Under the pieces are notes generated by a model. The model saw nothing but the letters and a program-made list of their open reading frames with translations. It had not been told where the DNA came from and searched no databases. The position numbers were made by a program, and so were the translations under genes. From Syngnathus acus (Eukaryota; Chordata; Actinopteri; Syngnathiformes; Syngnathidae), in contig NC_051095.1 in NCBI RefSeq assembly GCF_901709675.1, forward strand, positions 24,558,456 through 24,622,455: 64,000 bases of DNA, read 5' to 3'. Positions 10,318 through 23,012 of the stretch are shown here, one piece after another (position 1 is the stretch's first letter; each line of letters begins with the position of its first letter).

Positions 10318-10564
10318 TAACGTTGCGTCAGGTTATCTGGTCAGTACTTTGCATCCTAAATCCAGCCTGCTCATCACGTAATAATGACGAAAAGATGCTT
10401 TTCTTTCAGTGAGGAAGATGCAATTAAAAATTCAACTCGGCACGGAGAGCAGTGTGATGCCCCTGTGATTCCCGTATTTACTGAAGTCACCCTTCTTTGT
10501 TTGCTGTCCAAGCTAGGCCTTCCTTCCACTCTATTGGAATTTATTCAATGAACCATGTACATTA
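10318..10564. other. No gene recognised
   Basis: Short spacer between the LTR-like segment and the 3' end of the composite LINE. Confidence 0.4.
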
Positions 10565-10797
10565 TTATTAGACTTTAGACAGAACTTTATTGTCATTTTG
10601 TCAACACTAGGTGTGTACAAAACGAAATTTCGTTGCATACGGCTTTCAACAATGTAGTGGTATTTCGGCTGGTTAAAAAGTGACATTCTATATAAAAATA
10701 TGAAATAAGATAATTATAAAGTACAAAGTGCAGCAGTGATAAAGTATGTAAACAGTGCAGGAGACAAAAACAGTATTTACAAGTGTGCAGAGGAATG

Positions 10798-11811
10798 CTA
10801 CGTTTGAATGTTCAACAGTCTGACGACAGCAGGGAAAAAACTATTGCAGAACCTGGTGGACCTGCAGCGGATGCTGCGAAACCTCTTCCCAGAGGGCAGC
10901 AGGGAGAACAGTCCATGGTGGGGGTGTGATGGGTCACTGATAATATTACGGGCTCGGGACACGCAGCGCTGGGATGACAAGTCCTGAATGGAGGGAAGAG
11001 GAGCCCCGATGATCCTCTCTGCTGTCCTCACCACTCTCCTCAGGTTCTTCCAATCGGAGGCGCTGCAACCTCCACACCACACCGAGAGACAGCTTGTCAG
11101 AATGCTCTCTATGGTGCTTCGGTAGAACGTCCTCATGATGGGTGGGGGCAGGTGGGCTCTCCTCATCCTCCGCAGGAAGTACAAGCGCTTCTGTGCCCTC
11201 TTGACCAGTGTTGTGGTGTTCACAGTCCAGGTGAGGTCGTCTGTGATGTGGACTCCCAGGAATTTAGTGCTGCTGACCACTTCCACAGCTGAGCTGTTGA
11301 TGATCAGTGGAGCGTGGTGAGGCTGGTTCTTCCTGAAGTCGACGATGATCTCCTTCGTCTTCTCCACATTCAGGATCAGGCTATTTTCTCTGCACCAGCC
11401 CACCAACTGCTCCACCTCCTCTCTGTAGTCCAGGTCGTTGTTGTCCCTGATGAGGCCCACCACCGTTGTGTCGTCTGCAAACTTCACGATGTGATTGGTG
11501 GTGAACCTGGGGGCGCAGTCGTGTGTCATCAGGGTGAACAGCAGGGGGCTCAGGACGCAGCCCTGAGGGGAGCCTGTGCTGAGGGTGATGACATCTGAGG
11601 TGTTCTGTCCGACCCGGACTGACTGAGGTCTGTTGGTGAGGAAGTCTAGCAGCCAGTTCCGAAGGGGGGTGCTGAAGCCCAGGTGTTCCAGTTTTTCCAC
11701 CAGATGTTGTGGAATGATGGTGTTAAACGCTGAGCTGAAGTCCAGGAACAGCAACCGCACGTGGGTGTTCCTCTCCTCCAGGTGAGCCAGGCTCAGGTGA
11801 AGAACGGAGGA
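10798..11811 (-). pseudogene. L2-type LINE reverse transcriptase, N-terminally truncated
   Basis: The frame opening at 12051 reads through to 10798. From about residue 85 it is an L2/Rex-type reverse transcriptase: [12 protein letters not shown] (first catalytic Asp), [15 protein letters not shown], and the FADD box at residues 191-194 of that frame. It continues through the thumb ([14 protein letters not shown]) and the typical L2 tail with RTAERIIG and [11 protein letters not shown], ending in a stop. The finger region before [13 protein letters not shown], where a full element would have its NPGPDG-type motif, is missing. In a complete element this enzyme copies RNA at a nicked target; here it could not work alone. 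The catalytic residues are intact and no stop interrupts the remaining part. Confidence 0.85.
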
Positions 11812-12554
11812 GAACTTTCGGCTGATGCATATGTGGTCTATTTGGTTCTCCGTGATGTGGTCTGGGGATCTCCACGTTGCCTTGTGGATTCGTTTGTGGG
11901 GAAAGATGATGCCTCCCATGACCAACTGGTTGAAGGAGCACAGGTCTGCAAACATCTCTCCATTTTCATTCATTTGCCCCAGCCCATGGCCACCCATGAT
12001 CTCTTCGTATCCCGTGTTGTCGGCTCCAATCTTGGCATTGAAATCACCCAAGAGAATGGTGATGTCTTTCTTTTTCTGTCTGTCCAGTACAGCCTGTGCA
12101 GTTGGTGGTAGAAATCGTCCTTCTTGTCCTCTTCTGCATCATTTGTTGAAGCGTAGCATTGGATGATGTTCAATTTGAAGTTTTCCATCTTCGTGGCGAA
12201 TTTGGCGGTGATGATCCGTGAGTTGACCGGTTCCCAGCCAATGAGAGTGCGTTGTGCTACCGGGGCCAGCATCAGAGCCACGCCTTCTGTGTGTGGGGTG
12301 CCCTCTTCTGTGTGACCAGAGTACAGCACTCTCTCTCCAGATGTTAGCCTCAGCTGCCCTGTCATTAGCCACCTCGACTCACACAGCCCCAAGAGAGAGA
12401 TGTTGTAGTTTCTCATCTCTTGTGCTACCTGGACTGTCTTCCCCAGATCGAACATTGTCCTAATGTTCCAGGTGGCGATTTTGATGGTTAACCTGGGGGT
12501 TAGAAGGGGAGTCGGCCTGGCAGCTTCCTTACGGCTTTCACTGCCACGCGTCAT
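11812..12554 (-). pseudogene. APE-type LINE endonuclease, frameshifted
   Basis: The frame starting at 12554 carries TWNIRTM (catalytic Asn), GLCESRW (catalytic Glu), LYSGH, GVALML and the IIQCYASTN segment. A frameshift near 12055 moves the rest to the frame starting at 12051, which carries GDFNAKIG and NQIDHI. Together these are the conserved blocks of an exonuclease/endonuclease/phosphatase-fold LINE endonuclease, of the kind often annotated in fish as craniofacial development protein 2-like. It would nick target DNA to prime reverse transcription. Homology stops at SRKF (about 11812), where the L2 sequence begins in the same frame. Confidence 0.82.
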
Positions 12555-12860
12555 TAGCTCCCTATGTGGAGGCCCTTCCTCTCCCAGGCCGTGTTGTTCT
12601 CGAGTTTTTGTCGTCGGTGTTTCCGTAACAAACCTTTTTTTTTTTTACGGGATGGGGATGTTAGCCCCATGCCCAACCCCCAACCTGGAGGACCAGGGAC
12701 TGCACTTCGTCTGCCTCCTACCCCTTGACCTGTCCGGTTTGGTTGAACCTGCCAGGGGTATAGACCCCCTCCGGCATAGCTCTCAGGGTCATCGGAGTAC
12801 TCAAGCCTCTCCATCACGACAAGGTATGCAGTCCAGGAGAAGATTAACTTAGTCAATCCA
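12555..12860 (-). other. 5' region of the endonuclease-type LINE
   Basis: A GC-rich segment containing ACCTGCCAGGGGTATAGACC and CTCTCAGGGTCATCGGAGTA (plus strand). The same arrangement, diverged, occurs at 63940-63990, at the 5' side of the LINE at the right edge. Probably 5' untranslated or leader sequence; the short frames are not convincing proteins. Confidence 0.55.
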
Positions 12861-13521
12861 AAATTTTAAATCAACAAAAAAAAAAAACTGATATTTTTCT
12901 CATATTCTGAGGTTGTAGGTCAAAACACAAAACATTTAACTGCATGCTTAGTGTTTGAGTTAGAGAAATATACGTAGGTTAAAAAATGATTGAAAATTTC
13001 GATGTGGTGAAAATCAGTCAGCATAACAGAAGAGAATGTTATACAGGTGAGAAAAAAACCTTGTATTTGAACCACTGTACAAACATATACTTATGAAAAC
13101 GTTTTTAGAGGACATTGATAAAAAGAGGTTCAGCGACATGGGAGGCCAATACCACTTGTAATCAGACTGAGTGGGTTCCATCAGCCTACTTATCTGCTGT
13201 TAATTACCATTATAATCGAGGGGAGGGAAGGAGCCTGTGTCTTATTTTCAGCATGTCCTCATGATGAGACACTGGGAAATGGAGAGATGCTAACACATAC
13301 CAATTTATTCAAGATTTACTTTGCCCTCTCCCGGTCATACAGATAGACTTCATTTGTTGCCCGTTCAAATCTTCCAGATAGCGTCTGCAGCTCTGTCTGC
13401 TCCCTGCATTATAATTACAAGCTTAGCTACTTTCACAGCTGACAAAGACTGTGGGCAGTATTTTTGTGCCCAGTGCACGCCTGGTGTGGTCTAACTCTGT
13501 ATGGAGGCAAGCTGGACCAAG
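12861..13521. other. No gene recognised
   Basis: AT-rich spacer; nothing identified. Confidence 0.5.
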
Positions 13522-13755
13522 CATACATCCACTTTCTGAACCGCTTATCCTCACGACGGTCACAAGCGTGCAGAACCCTGTCCAAGCTGACTTAGGGCAG
13601 AAGTTGGGGGACACCCTGAACTGGTTGCCAGCCAATCGCAGGGCACACAGAGACAACAACCATCCACACTCACACTTTAGACCTACAGGCGATTTGGAGT
13701 ACTCAATCGGCCTACCATGCATGTTATTGGCATGTGGGAGGAAACCGGAGTCTGG
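13522..13755 (+). repeat. Common teleost interspersed repeat, 5' part
   Basis: It starts at CATCCACTTTCTGAACCGCT, continues through GGTTGCCAGCCAATCGCAGG and ends at GTGGGAGGAAACCGGAGT. The matching 3' part of the same family is at 49586-49735, and a short middle piece is at 31096-31160. I recognise the family as widespread in percomorph fish but do not assign a class. Confidence 0.7.
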
Positions 13756-13892
13756 GATGATTTAAAAAATATATAATAGAGATAAGATGCATTATAATTA
13801 CTGATTCAGATGCATGCTGTTATCGTTATTTATGAATGAAGAATGATGATATTCGCCACATAAATTCTCGGAGTACAATCTAGTATCTACAA

Positions 13893-13937
13893 TCTCACAC
13901 ACGCACACGCGCACACACACACACACACACACACACG
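13893..13937. repeat. (AC)n microsatellite
   Basis: CA repeat with a few CG interruptions. Confidence 0.95.
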
Positions 13938-14489
13938 CAAAAGGTACGGATGGCAAAATACCAATGAGGGCCCATCAGGACCTCGTGTACGCTGTCTTTA
14001 CCTGGCAAGTCACGTCAATACAAAGTCAGTCATAGAAAATGAGCTTTTTTTCCCCCTTAAGATGAAATGAGTCACAATTTCATGTTAACTGTCTAGATCA
14101 CACCATTACACAATTTCTGAAATAAAATTACACATTTATGAAATGAATAAAAATCAAATAAACCTCTGAGGGTTCAAAAACAAGCAATTACAAGGTGAAA
14201 TAACGCTTTAAAGGGCTCTTCACTAAAAAAATAATAGTCAAGAAATATATAACATTTATGAAATAACCCTACATGCCATGCATTTTAAAAATTGCTTTAA
14301 AGTCCTTGAAATTAAGCCTCAACATTTAAATGAATCAGTCACTATTGTGGTTCTGTGTGTTCAGAACTCTGTCGATGTCCAAATATGAACATGCAGTAGT
14401 TAAATCAATTGGATTAAATTCCACAGAAAATATGCAGATCGTCATTGCCTTTAACATTTTAAGTTAAATATCTTTTGTGAAGGAGAGAA
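13938..14489. other. No gene recognised
   Basis: AT-rich DNA without recognisable features. Confidence 0.45.
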
Positions 14490-15605
14490 CCTACAACAAC
14501 TAATGAAGACTGTACTGTCTCTGATGAGCTTGCCAAGCTAAAACTGAGGTTTGACTCAAATAAATTATCTCTTAACATAAAGAAACCAATTTTATGATTT
14601 TTGAGAAACGAAAAATCCCAGAAGACATAACTATTGAAGTATTGTGTGATAACACCAGATTAGATAGAGTTTATGAAAACTCCTTTCTGGGAGTAATAAT
14701 TGACCACAGTCTCAGCTGGAAACCGCAAGTCAAACGCATCTGTTCAAAATTGGCAAAGACCGTGGGTCTAGTCAGACGCTTACTGAACCAGAAAACAATG
14801 TACACTTTATACTGCTCGCTGTTTCTTCCTTACATGTCCTACGGTGTTGAGGTATGGGGTAATACCTACAAAACCACCCTAAAGACGGTATGCACAATGC
14901 AGAAAAAGGCAATTAGAATTATCAACAATGTTGGCTATTGTGAACACACAAATACTTTATTTATTAAATTACAAACATTAAAATTTATGGATTTGGTAGA
15001 TTTCAAGACCGCACAAATTATTTATAAAGCTAAAAAAATGACTCCCTAATAATATACAAAAATGGTTCATAGAAAGAGAAAGTGATTACAATCTAAGAAG
15101 GAGAGGGAATCTTTCACAACCGCACCACCCTCAAAAGCATGTGCATATCTGTCAATGGGGTAAAGCTATGGAATAATTTACCTGTAACGATCAAAGAAAG
15201 TAAACACATTGCCCAATTCAAAAACACTTTAAACATTTTACACTAGAAAATTATAGTAATTGAAATATTTTGCGTGTCTGTTTTCAGCTGTATATAGTCC
15301 ATACCTTATTTATTTATTTTTCTTTCCAGAATATTATTGTGTAAACTGTTTTTCATTTCCAAAATTATCTTCCTCGATAAATCAAGTTTCTGTACCTCGA
15401 AAAAACTAATCAGCAACCATGTTAAGAAGTATGATGTATAAAAGGGGTAGGAAAAAACAAGCAATAGCTTCTTCCTTCTCCTTTTTTGAACATGCTGATT
15501 TATTTGTCTTATTGGCATAACATGAAATTATGTGAAAATGTGAAAAAAATGATTTTGTGTTTGGTCGATCTCATGTTCAAAAATAAACTTCAACAACTTC
15601 AAGTT
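14490..15605 (+). pseudogene. Non-LTR retrotransposon: C-terminal reverse transcriptase and 3' UTR
   Basis: The frame 14594-15049 encodes the palm-to-thumb end of a jockey/Rex-type reverse transcriptase: FLGVIIDHSLSWKPQVK, TLYCSLFLPYMSYGVEVWGN and MQKKAIRIINNVGY. Upstream, before 14594, a residual RFDSNKLSLN is readable, and after 15049 a shifted frame continues with NGVKLWNNLP. The catalytic YADD region is missing, so this is a 5'-truncated, frameshifted copy. It ends near 15605 with AAAATAAACTTCAACAACTT, a 3' tail like that of the related LINE at 25798-29205. The clade is not assigned. Confidence 0.75.
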
Positions 15606-18600
15606 TAATATTTCACTTTGGTGGCAAATAGGTTCCCTCTTTGTATTTCCCTACGCAGCAAACTATCAAAATATAACGAATAATTCACCACTGTTAATTT
15701 CCAATTTTAAGGTTAGGAGACCATATATTGTGGCATTATTTAAAAAGACATATGCAGCCTAAGGCATGGCTGCGGGAACATCTACCTCAAGATACCACAG
15801 AGAATGAAGCCTGCAAAATTACATTGGCTTTTCCTCATGTCACATCATTTCATAGCAGTTATCTCGAATTCATTTTTATGCTAAAAAGGTCTAGGACATT
15901 ATAGAATGGGACCCAACCAAGTCCTTGCGAATAATTGACAATAAAAAAGCTTCACCTTGATGGAATTTGCTACAGTTGAGCTGACAATTGAGATGGGAGG
16001 AATGAAGGAGCGGCACACCAGAGATTATTGCACCGTTTAAGTGATGAACTGAAATTAATTAGTGATTTTATTTGTCTTCATAAAGTTATCTATCAAGACA
16101 GTAAAATCGTGAAAAATCCAGGTTCACATGAATCCACTTAAAGTAAGTCAAACCAATGTAATGTAGTTCTTTTACCAAACTGCATCTAGCTATAATGCTA
16201 CCACAGATAAGCAGAAAACGGATGTGGCCTTTACAAGTAAGCAAGAGCAACTTATTATCTTGTTTCACCAATTAAGGTACAGTCACGTTTGTGTGGCGGT
16301 AACCTGTCAAAATGGAGCAAACAGATACTATTTAATTCATAAAGCACACGCAGATGGCGAAATGTCTAACACACTACAATGGCCAGAATGCATCTCTGCA
16401 CGCCGGTGATATTTATGTGTACTTACTAAATGAGGCAGTTGGCGGAGAAATAACTTTTACCGATTCTTTTTGTCTCACACTGGCAAAGTCAGGTGAAGCT
16501 GCTTCACACGTCGGAAGACTTTAAGAATAGTGCTCTGGGTGCTGATGCTAGGTGGCTTGCCTGCACATCAGATCTTCACGAGGATTTGGACTGAGCAACT
16601 GACAGAAGTAGAGAAAAGGTTCTGCTGACATTTCTCCAGAATTGTCACCAGAGGAATGCACGGCAGACCTGTTACAATTCTCTGACCAACCCCAAAATGC
16701 TCCATGCTTTGGAACCCTTCGTTCAGCAAAGAGAGGTCTGTGGGGTTCTTGAAGATGATTTTTATATGGTTGCAAGACCTGCAGCTATGTCTCATCTCCA
16801 TGGCTCAGACTGCATCGATGGCTATGCCAAGGCATGTAGTGCAATGTCAAAAAGCATTGTCATCAACCAAGGTGCAAAAACATGCAGCAACTCTGTCAGC
16901 AGTACCCAACATGACTGGCACAGACATGGATCACCTCTTGGTCATGACATCAGGATCCACCATGAGTTCTATAGACTACCAGACAAGAAAACTACAGCTG
17001 AAAGTTCAGTTAAGTCCTGCTGGCTCTTGAGAGTAGAAGATTGGCTGCGCGTAAAAGGCTTGTCCAAGAATGAGGCAGCATCTCCGGACAGCCAGTGGGA
17101 GGAGGCAGCCTCCACTTAGTGGAACTTAGGCTCCGGAGAATACAGCCAGGGGCGCGTAAAAGGCTTGTCCAAAGAAGAACCGCTTTGAGTTCCGTGGAAA
17201 GAACTTGATGAAATTGCAATAGATTCAAATGGTTTCCACTGTATTTGATTTTAATGTTATTTAATTTGGTGCCCTCTTATTTTGTCTGACTGTACGTATG
17301 AGTTTATCATGTCTCCTGCAAAAAAACTTATTGGTTGAGATGATAAAGATAAATGCAGAAAGGCCAGAGATCAATCATTTGCTGCTGATGGTATGTTTTG
17401 ATGTTTAAGTGTAATTTCAAGAGTAGAATGAGTGTGCATCTCTCCAATAAAGACGAAATGTTACGTATTGCGATTGAAGGCGGAAGAATCCACTTTTTTT
17501 AAATGACCAATTGACTATTAATGTCTTATCCCTTTGTGGAGTTCCAAGGTGCTCGTTGGGTGGATGCAGGAATCAACACACGCACTCGTCTACAGAAAGT
17601 ATTTGTCTAATAGCAGCAAGCAAGCCAATTGTCTAAGCGGAGCTCCGGGTCACATCCGTCCCTAACCGCGACAGTAGCAATGCAGAGAGAAGAACGCATT
17701 TCCCTGACCCAGACATTATACCAGAAATTTCAGCAACAGGGTGGGCTTTGCAGTGTGTATGTGTGTTCTTTGTGTTTGGCCGCCACGTTGACAATTGTGT
17801 TTGAGGTTGGTCAGCCCGATCCTGCTGCTGCAATAATTCAGGACTAGTTGTGTCCTCCCTTCCTGAGGCTGAAGTTTCACAGATGAGGATAACTGCATGG
17901 TTTAGGGCTAGGGTTTGATGTCCTTCAGCTGAACTGCCAAGAAACAGTTGTCTTAATTGGTGCATAGTTTGATGTCTTTTAGCTCGACTGCCAACAAAGT
18001 TGTCTTGTCTTGCCCGTGAGATTGACTCCTCCTCTGCCGTGGGGGTTTCTCACTACAGCTCCACCTGAGGTCACGCTTGCCTCTCCAGACCTTCTCAGTA
18101 AATGAGAAATGAAAGGCAATTATTGCAAGCAGTACTACGTTAACTTGTGTCTTCCAAATGTCAAGCAACTCTTTAAATGTTAATTCCTACACAATAAACA
18201 GGATGCTTTACGATTCAAGGACGGTTAGATTTTAAAGTGGAATGGTTCGGTTTGATATGGTACGGCTCAGTTCGAGATAGTATGATACAATGGATTCTTG
18301 TCGTTTTACATACAAATGAGGGAACTTGATAATGTAAACATGGCACAAGATCGCTTGATTCAAATATGTGACACATAGCTCATATTTTAAATTGGAACGA
18401 TTCGCCGCGATCCGATGAACTCGTACCTTAATCAGAACTGATTTTTCAATTCAAACAGTTTTTTTTGTTACGCCCCTAGCTACCAGTATATGCAACATTT
18501 AAGCAGTTGCGAAGCAGCCAGGTTGTTGGATTTATTAAGATTCAAGAACATCCTCATAGTCTTATTCTAAATGTCTTACACTTTACGATGAAGCGAGTTT

Positions 18601-19885
18601 TAACAAAATCTCAGTTTTGTAAAATGCTATAATCCCCCCACTCCCTTATTTGTATTGCAGTAATAGCAATTGATTTGGAGACAGCAGACACATGAAAAAT
18701 TACTTCTACCATCTTTTACTGCTAGTAATGGAATGAATTGAATTGCAATGATGAAAAAGTATTGCATTGCAGTATAAATTACATTTTTATTTTCCTTGCA
18801 AGAATCAATTTCATATGTGGGAGACCTTAGACTATAAGGCTTAGAGAATATGGAATACATGCAGTCCTTCGGGGGGCAGAAAAAGCAAGTAGAGCAGCTT
18901 CATGGAAGTACCGACAAGCAGACTGTCACTGTTTCATGAGTTGAGAAGGAAGTGCTACCTGATTTAACAGCTGATGGTGGTGAGGTGATGCAGGCTCAAG
19001 ACGGTAATAGCTCTTGAGAGATCTGTGGAAACATCTGTGAGAGACACCAAGGACAAACCAAAAAGGTTGAGGGCTACCTGAATCATTTCTAACTAAAAGT
19101 TCAGGCATACATGAAGGTTTTGTGCTAAAAAGGACAATGCCAGCTATACTTCCACAGGCGGTTGGCATCCTTCAACGTCTGTGATGAGATGCTATGGAGG
19201 TTTTATCAATCTGGTGTGGCGAGCGCCCACTTCTTAGCGTTGGCGTGCACCCAGTGACTACAGGAAACAACACTGATGTGTCCAAGTCAGTGCATCAGGG
19301 GATGTTTGCAGAACTAGTTCAAAAAAACTGTGCGTGGAATCCCTGGTCAATTCTGTTTATGAAATTGATGGAAATTTCTGGGAGTTGTGTCCAAATATTC
19401 CCAGCTGTCTTTCCTTTCCACCTTGTGGAGAGCCCATTGTTCTTAATTTGCATATCTATTAAACCACAGTTAATGGTATAAATTAATTAATTCCAGGCTT
19501 TGTTATAATGATTGTGAAACTTGGCATTATGTCTTGTGGTTTAACTGTAACGATAATTAATTATTTTACTAATTGGTTTTCACATTTAAATATAGAATTG
19601 CATTAAAATATAGTTCTTAAAATTTAAATGTCTCCACTAGTAAAATATAAATTAGTGTAAAGTATTCTAATTCATGCAAATGTACTGCAAAAGATATCCT
19701 CACTAAATAGAAAAACTCGTTTTTCCGTAAGTCCTCGTAAAGCAACACATTGACTTTTAAAAGGTTCAAAGGTGTGTTTAGGCTCCAATGGCTACTTGGC
19801 CCGTTTTTTTTTCACACTCTGAACATCTAGAAAGGGTGGTTCCCACGAGTGGTGATAAAGATGGTCCCATGAATTATGGAAACTA
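15606..19885. other. No gene recognised; two small duplications
   Basis: A segment GCGCGTAAAAGGCTTGTCCA occurs twice (about 17047 and 17152). A ~55-bp tandem duplication beginning TTTGATGTC lies at about 17916-18010. The 108- and 140-codon frames at 16697-17119 resemble no family I know and are probably incidental. Confidence 0.4.
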
Positions 19886-19887
19886 GT

Positions 19888-19962
19888 GCGTGCATGTGTG
19901 TGTGTGTGCGTGCGTGCGCGTGTGTGTGCATGTAGTGTGTGTGCGTGTGTGAGTGCGTGTGT
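19888..19962. repeat. (GT)n-rich simple sequence
   Basis: Imperfect TG/CG dinucleotide tract. Confidence 0.9.
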
Positions 19963-20880
19963 TTTTGAGAGTATAGCAGTTCAGCAACTGCTGTAAATTG
20001 CATTTAGATTTAGCTGCAAAAAGTGTCATGTTTGACATTGTTTATTTGCCACTGCATTTTTACTAGTATTGTTGTTTCTTCTGGTTGCATGTAATGCGTG
20101 TGTCCACATTCCTATTTGGATGAGAAACAGCAGCATTTCAGCTCAGACTCACCGAGACATCCCCTCAGTCATGGCCATGGTTACGTTGACTCAAGTCAAT
20201 CTTTTTAACCGGCAAAGAGTCAAGGATAAGGGGAGGTGTCGAAGAAGCCCATGACAGCATATTTGTACAACAGTAGAGCAGACCCTCAGGTTGATGTCTT
20301 TGAAGCCTTGTCATCTGTTGAAAAGAATCTCAACATTTCAGATGGATTGAGGCCAGGGGAAAAAGAGGAAGAAAGGTTCCTGTGCTTCTGACCCGCCCCT
20401 CCAATGCAGGATGCATTGGATTTACTTACCAGCAAACGGCAGGAATGTGGGCTTCCTCAGAAGAATGGGAGCCTGTTTGCAAGACCATTCTGACATGCTT
20501 CCAAGGTTCGTCCTTGGATATATTGCCCTGATCTGTGGCGCAAAGAGTCCCGAAAGTCTAACATCTACAAAGCTTCGTAAACAAACAGGAAGTCTTTCAC
20601 AAATTCTAAACCTCAGCATCACGGCATTAAACCAGTTAGCTGATTTTATGGGCCAGTTTATTGGCAGTTTTACAGATTTCCTGAGGGTACCCTCCAGCTT
20701 GCTAAAATAAGCAAAGTTCTGATGACTCTAGAAAAAGTATGTCTGACACAATTCAAAGGAAAGAACTTAGATGACATCACCATTGACCAGGAGGGTATAT
20801 AAAGCTCATATTGTCAAGACAATTATTTGGTAATATATAGTGTGACCAGATTTGGGTTGCTGAAAAAGAGGACACCTTCT
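19963..20880. other. No gene recognised
   Basis: Short frames only, including 99 codons at 20411-20710 with no recognisable motif. Confidence 0.4.
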
Positions 20881-20881
20881 C

Positions 20882-20882
20882 A

Positions 20883-20946
<64 letters not shown>

Positions 20947-20949
20947 AAA
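20882..20949. repeat. (AAAG)n microsatellite
   Basis: About 16 near-perfect AAAG units. Confidence 0.97.
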
Positions 20950-22045
20950 AGTGTTGGTGATCTCTGAGCAAGTTAGTCAGTATCACATAGGTCTTGTATC
21001 ACCTGTAAATCTGTATTTGTCCCTTGACGACGTCCCACGAAATGTCCAGTCCAGGCCAGCACGGCTCAGCTAGACCAGTCCCGAAAAAAAAAAAACTGAC
21101 TGCACAACCGGGCAAAGCTATTATTCAATATGCTCAAACAACTCCTATACCAAACAACAATATTACAGTGAACAAAATAACACCGCGTACATCTAGCTTG
21201 TACATTTAGCTCCCCAACAGCCCCTTGGTGACTGGTGAAAGGAAATAGACGTGACAGGGCACTTTTCTTGCATGCATCCATCCACCCACAGAGAATCAAA
21301 GCACCTGAAAACATAAGGAATTTTCACTGGTAGATGGTGTTACTCTGGTGCTGTAACAAAAACTACGTACACCCCAAGTTTGAACGATTGATACAGATCA
21401 GTTGATACAGACCGTATTTAGGGGCAGTCGTTGCAAAGGATATCTCTAAAAATCATCTGATGTGGTGGCGATATGCAAACTCATTACCATCATTGATGAG
21501 GCTGCCGACTGTGATGATGTGTGAGTTTGGCAGCTTGATGTTGAGGTGAGATGAGGTTCTTCATGTAGTGAGAAAATAGGTGTGCAAAGCCCCCATGTGG
21601 TACTGATACAACACATAAAATGTTACTTCATCCAGTCACCTGCTGTGTCCTGCCAGCTGTTAACCCGAGAGAGGAGTTTAGTGTGATGGGTTTGAACGCA
21701 GCCACAAACCATTGCGATGTTCCCAAATAAAGAAACAGTCCTTTCTTGATTGCATCATCTTGTTGCCCGAAAGGCAAACTGCAGGTGGTTCAGCAGATGT
21801 GCTGGGACGTTCTTCAGGTGGTTAAACAAGATGCGTTCAAAGGAAATGGTGGCAACAGATGTAAGAGCAACAGTTGCAGTTATTCAGTCTTGAAAGTGCT
21901 GCTTTCTTAGGGAGTAGGATGATCATGGAGCATTTTAAAACTAGGATTAGGTGGATGGGATTTAATGAAATTAGTTTGACACAGTGGGAGATATGAACTC
22001 ACAGTGGATGCGAGACACTTTCACCTTTAGCCGAGTGGGTTAATG
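20950..22045. other. No gene recognised
   Basis: Mixed sequence with no identifiable domain or repeat family. Confidence 0.45.
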
Positions 22046-23012
22046 CTGGGGCTCCCAACTCCAGGGCCGCGGACCAGTACCGGTCCGTGGATCATTTGGT
22101 ACCGGGCCGCACAATAAATAATAAATAACTTGCATTAGTTCCGTTTTATTTACTTCAGTCTGAATTATCTTTTATTTTGAAAAAAGGACAGAATTCTCTC
22201 CTACACCTCGGTGACGTGAACATAATATTACTCATGTTATGTTGTTGGTGCGATGTGATGAGGACGTTGCTCGTAAAGTTGCATAGGAATGAACAATAGA
22301 TTCACGTATATTATACTGTGGTGTTCGCATTCAGAATCCCACACATGGAACGAAGGGTGTGTTCGGACCGTGATGTTTTTGTGGTAAACGCACTTCCGTT
22401 ATTGTTTCAGTTCCTCGTTTTATGAGTATGTTCAGTAAAGTCTTATGCGACACACCTCCTGCGTCTCCTTTGCTTTGGCACGACAACATTGTTTTCATGC
22501 CGATCAATTTATTTAGTTGTATTTATCCGCCACACTTGGGTGTTCAGATCGGCTTCGGGGGCCTAACACTTCCTAATGCTTTTAAAGACGTCACGCTATA
22601 TAATTGGCTGGAAGGACAGTATGGTGACGTTTAAGATGTTGTTGGTCTGTTTTGCGGAAATGAGATTGCAGTTCAAACACCAACAATTTTTGCGAAGAAA
22701 ACTTCTAAAAATACTGCAGTCGGTCATTATTTGATTTATTGATGCTTGTTTTAAAATAAAATGTAACATTTGCAGCCACAACTGGTAGTGTCAATTTGTA
22801 ATAGCGGTGTGGGTTGTATGTTAGACATAATAACGGTCTACTGTTTTCAAACATAAATAATAAACTAATTTGGTCCAATAAATATACAATCCCAGACTGT
22901 GCACCATGAATATGTTTTTTAGAATTGTTCCATGACGTCATCAAACACCAGTCCGTGAAAATATTGCCCGACAATAACCGGTCCATGGTGCTAAAAAGGT
23001 TGGGGATCGCTG
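22046..23012. mobile_element. Eroded non-autonomous hAT element
   Basis: The left end CTGGGGCTCCCAAC and right end GGTTGGGGATCGCTG are inverted-repeat termini of the CAGGGGTCCCCAAC type. Just inside are the matching GGACCAGTACCGGTCCGTGG (left) and ACCGGTCCATGG (right) segments. The interior starts with the ATAAATAACTTGCATTAGTT region typical of fish hAT MITEs. No 8-bp target duplication remains, so the copy is old. No transposase sequence is visible. Confidence 0.72.

Larger units (their letters stand above)
10565..12860 (-). mobile_element. Composite LINE: endonuclease of one family joined to an L2-type reverse transcriptase
   Basis: Read on the minus strand, the order is a 5' region (12860-12555), an APE-type endonuclease (12554 to about 11812), an L2-type reverse transcriptase lacking its N-terminal part (about 11800-10798), and a typical L2 3' UTR (10797-10565). 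That UTR contains CGAAATTTCG and ends near TGACAATAAAGTTCTGTC. The 5' region shares the ACCTGCCAGG and CTCTCAGGGTCAT layout with the LINE at the right edge of the window. Endonuclease and reverse transcriptase therefore appear to come from different families. Confidence 0.75.

Noticed and set aside
9823-10320. 165-codon plus-strand frame
   Set aside because: It lies in a GC-rich LTR-like segment; antisense and overlapping frames are equally open, and no domain is seen.
16697-17119. 140- and 108-codon overlapping frames
   Set aside because: No recognisable motif, two frames of similar length over the same DNA, and no splice or promoter context.
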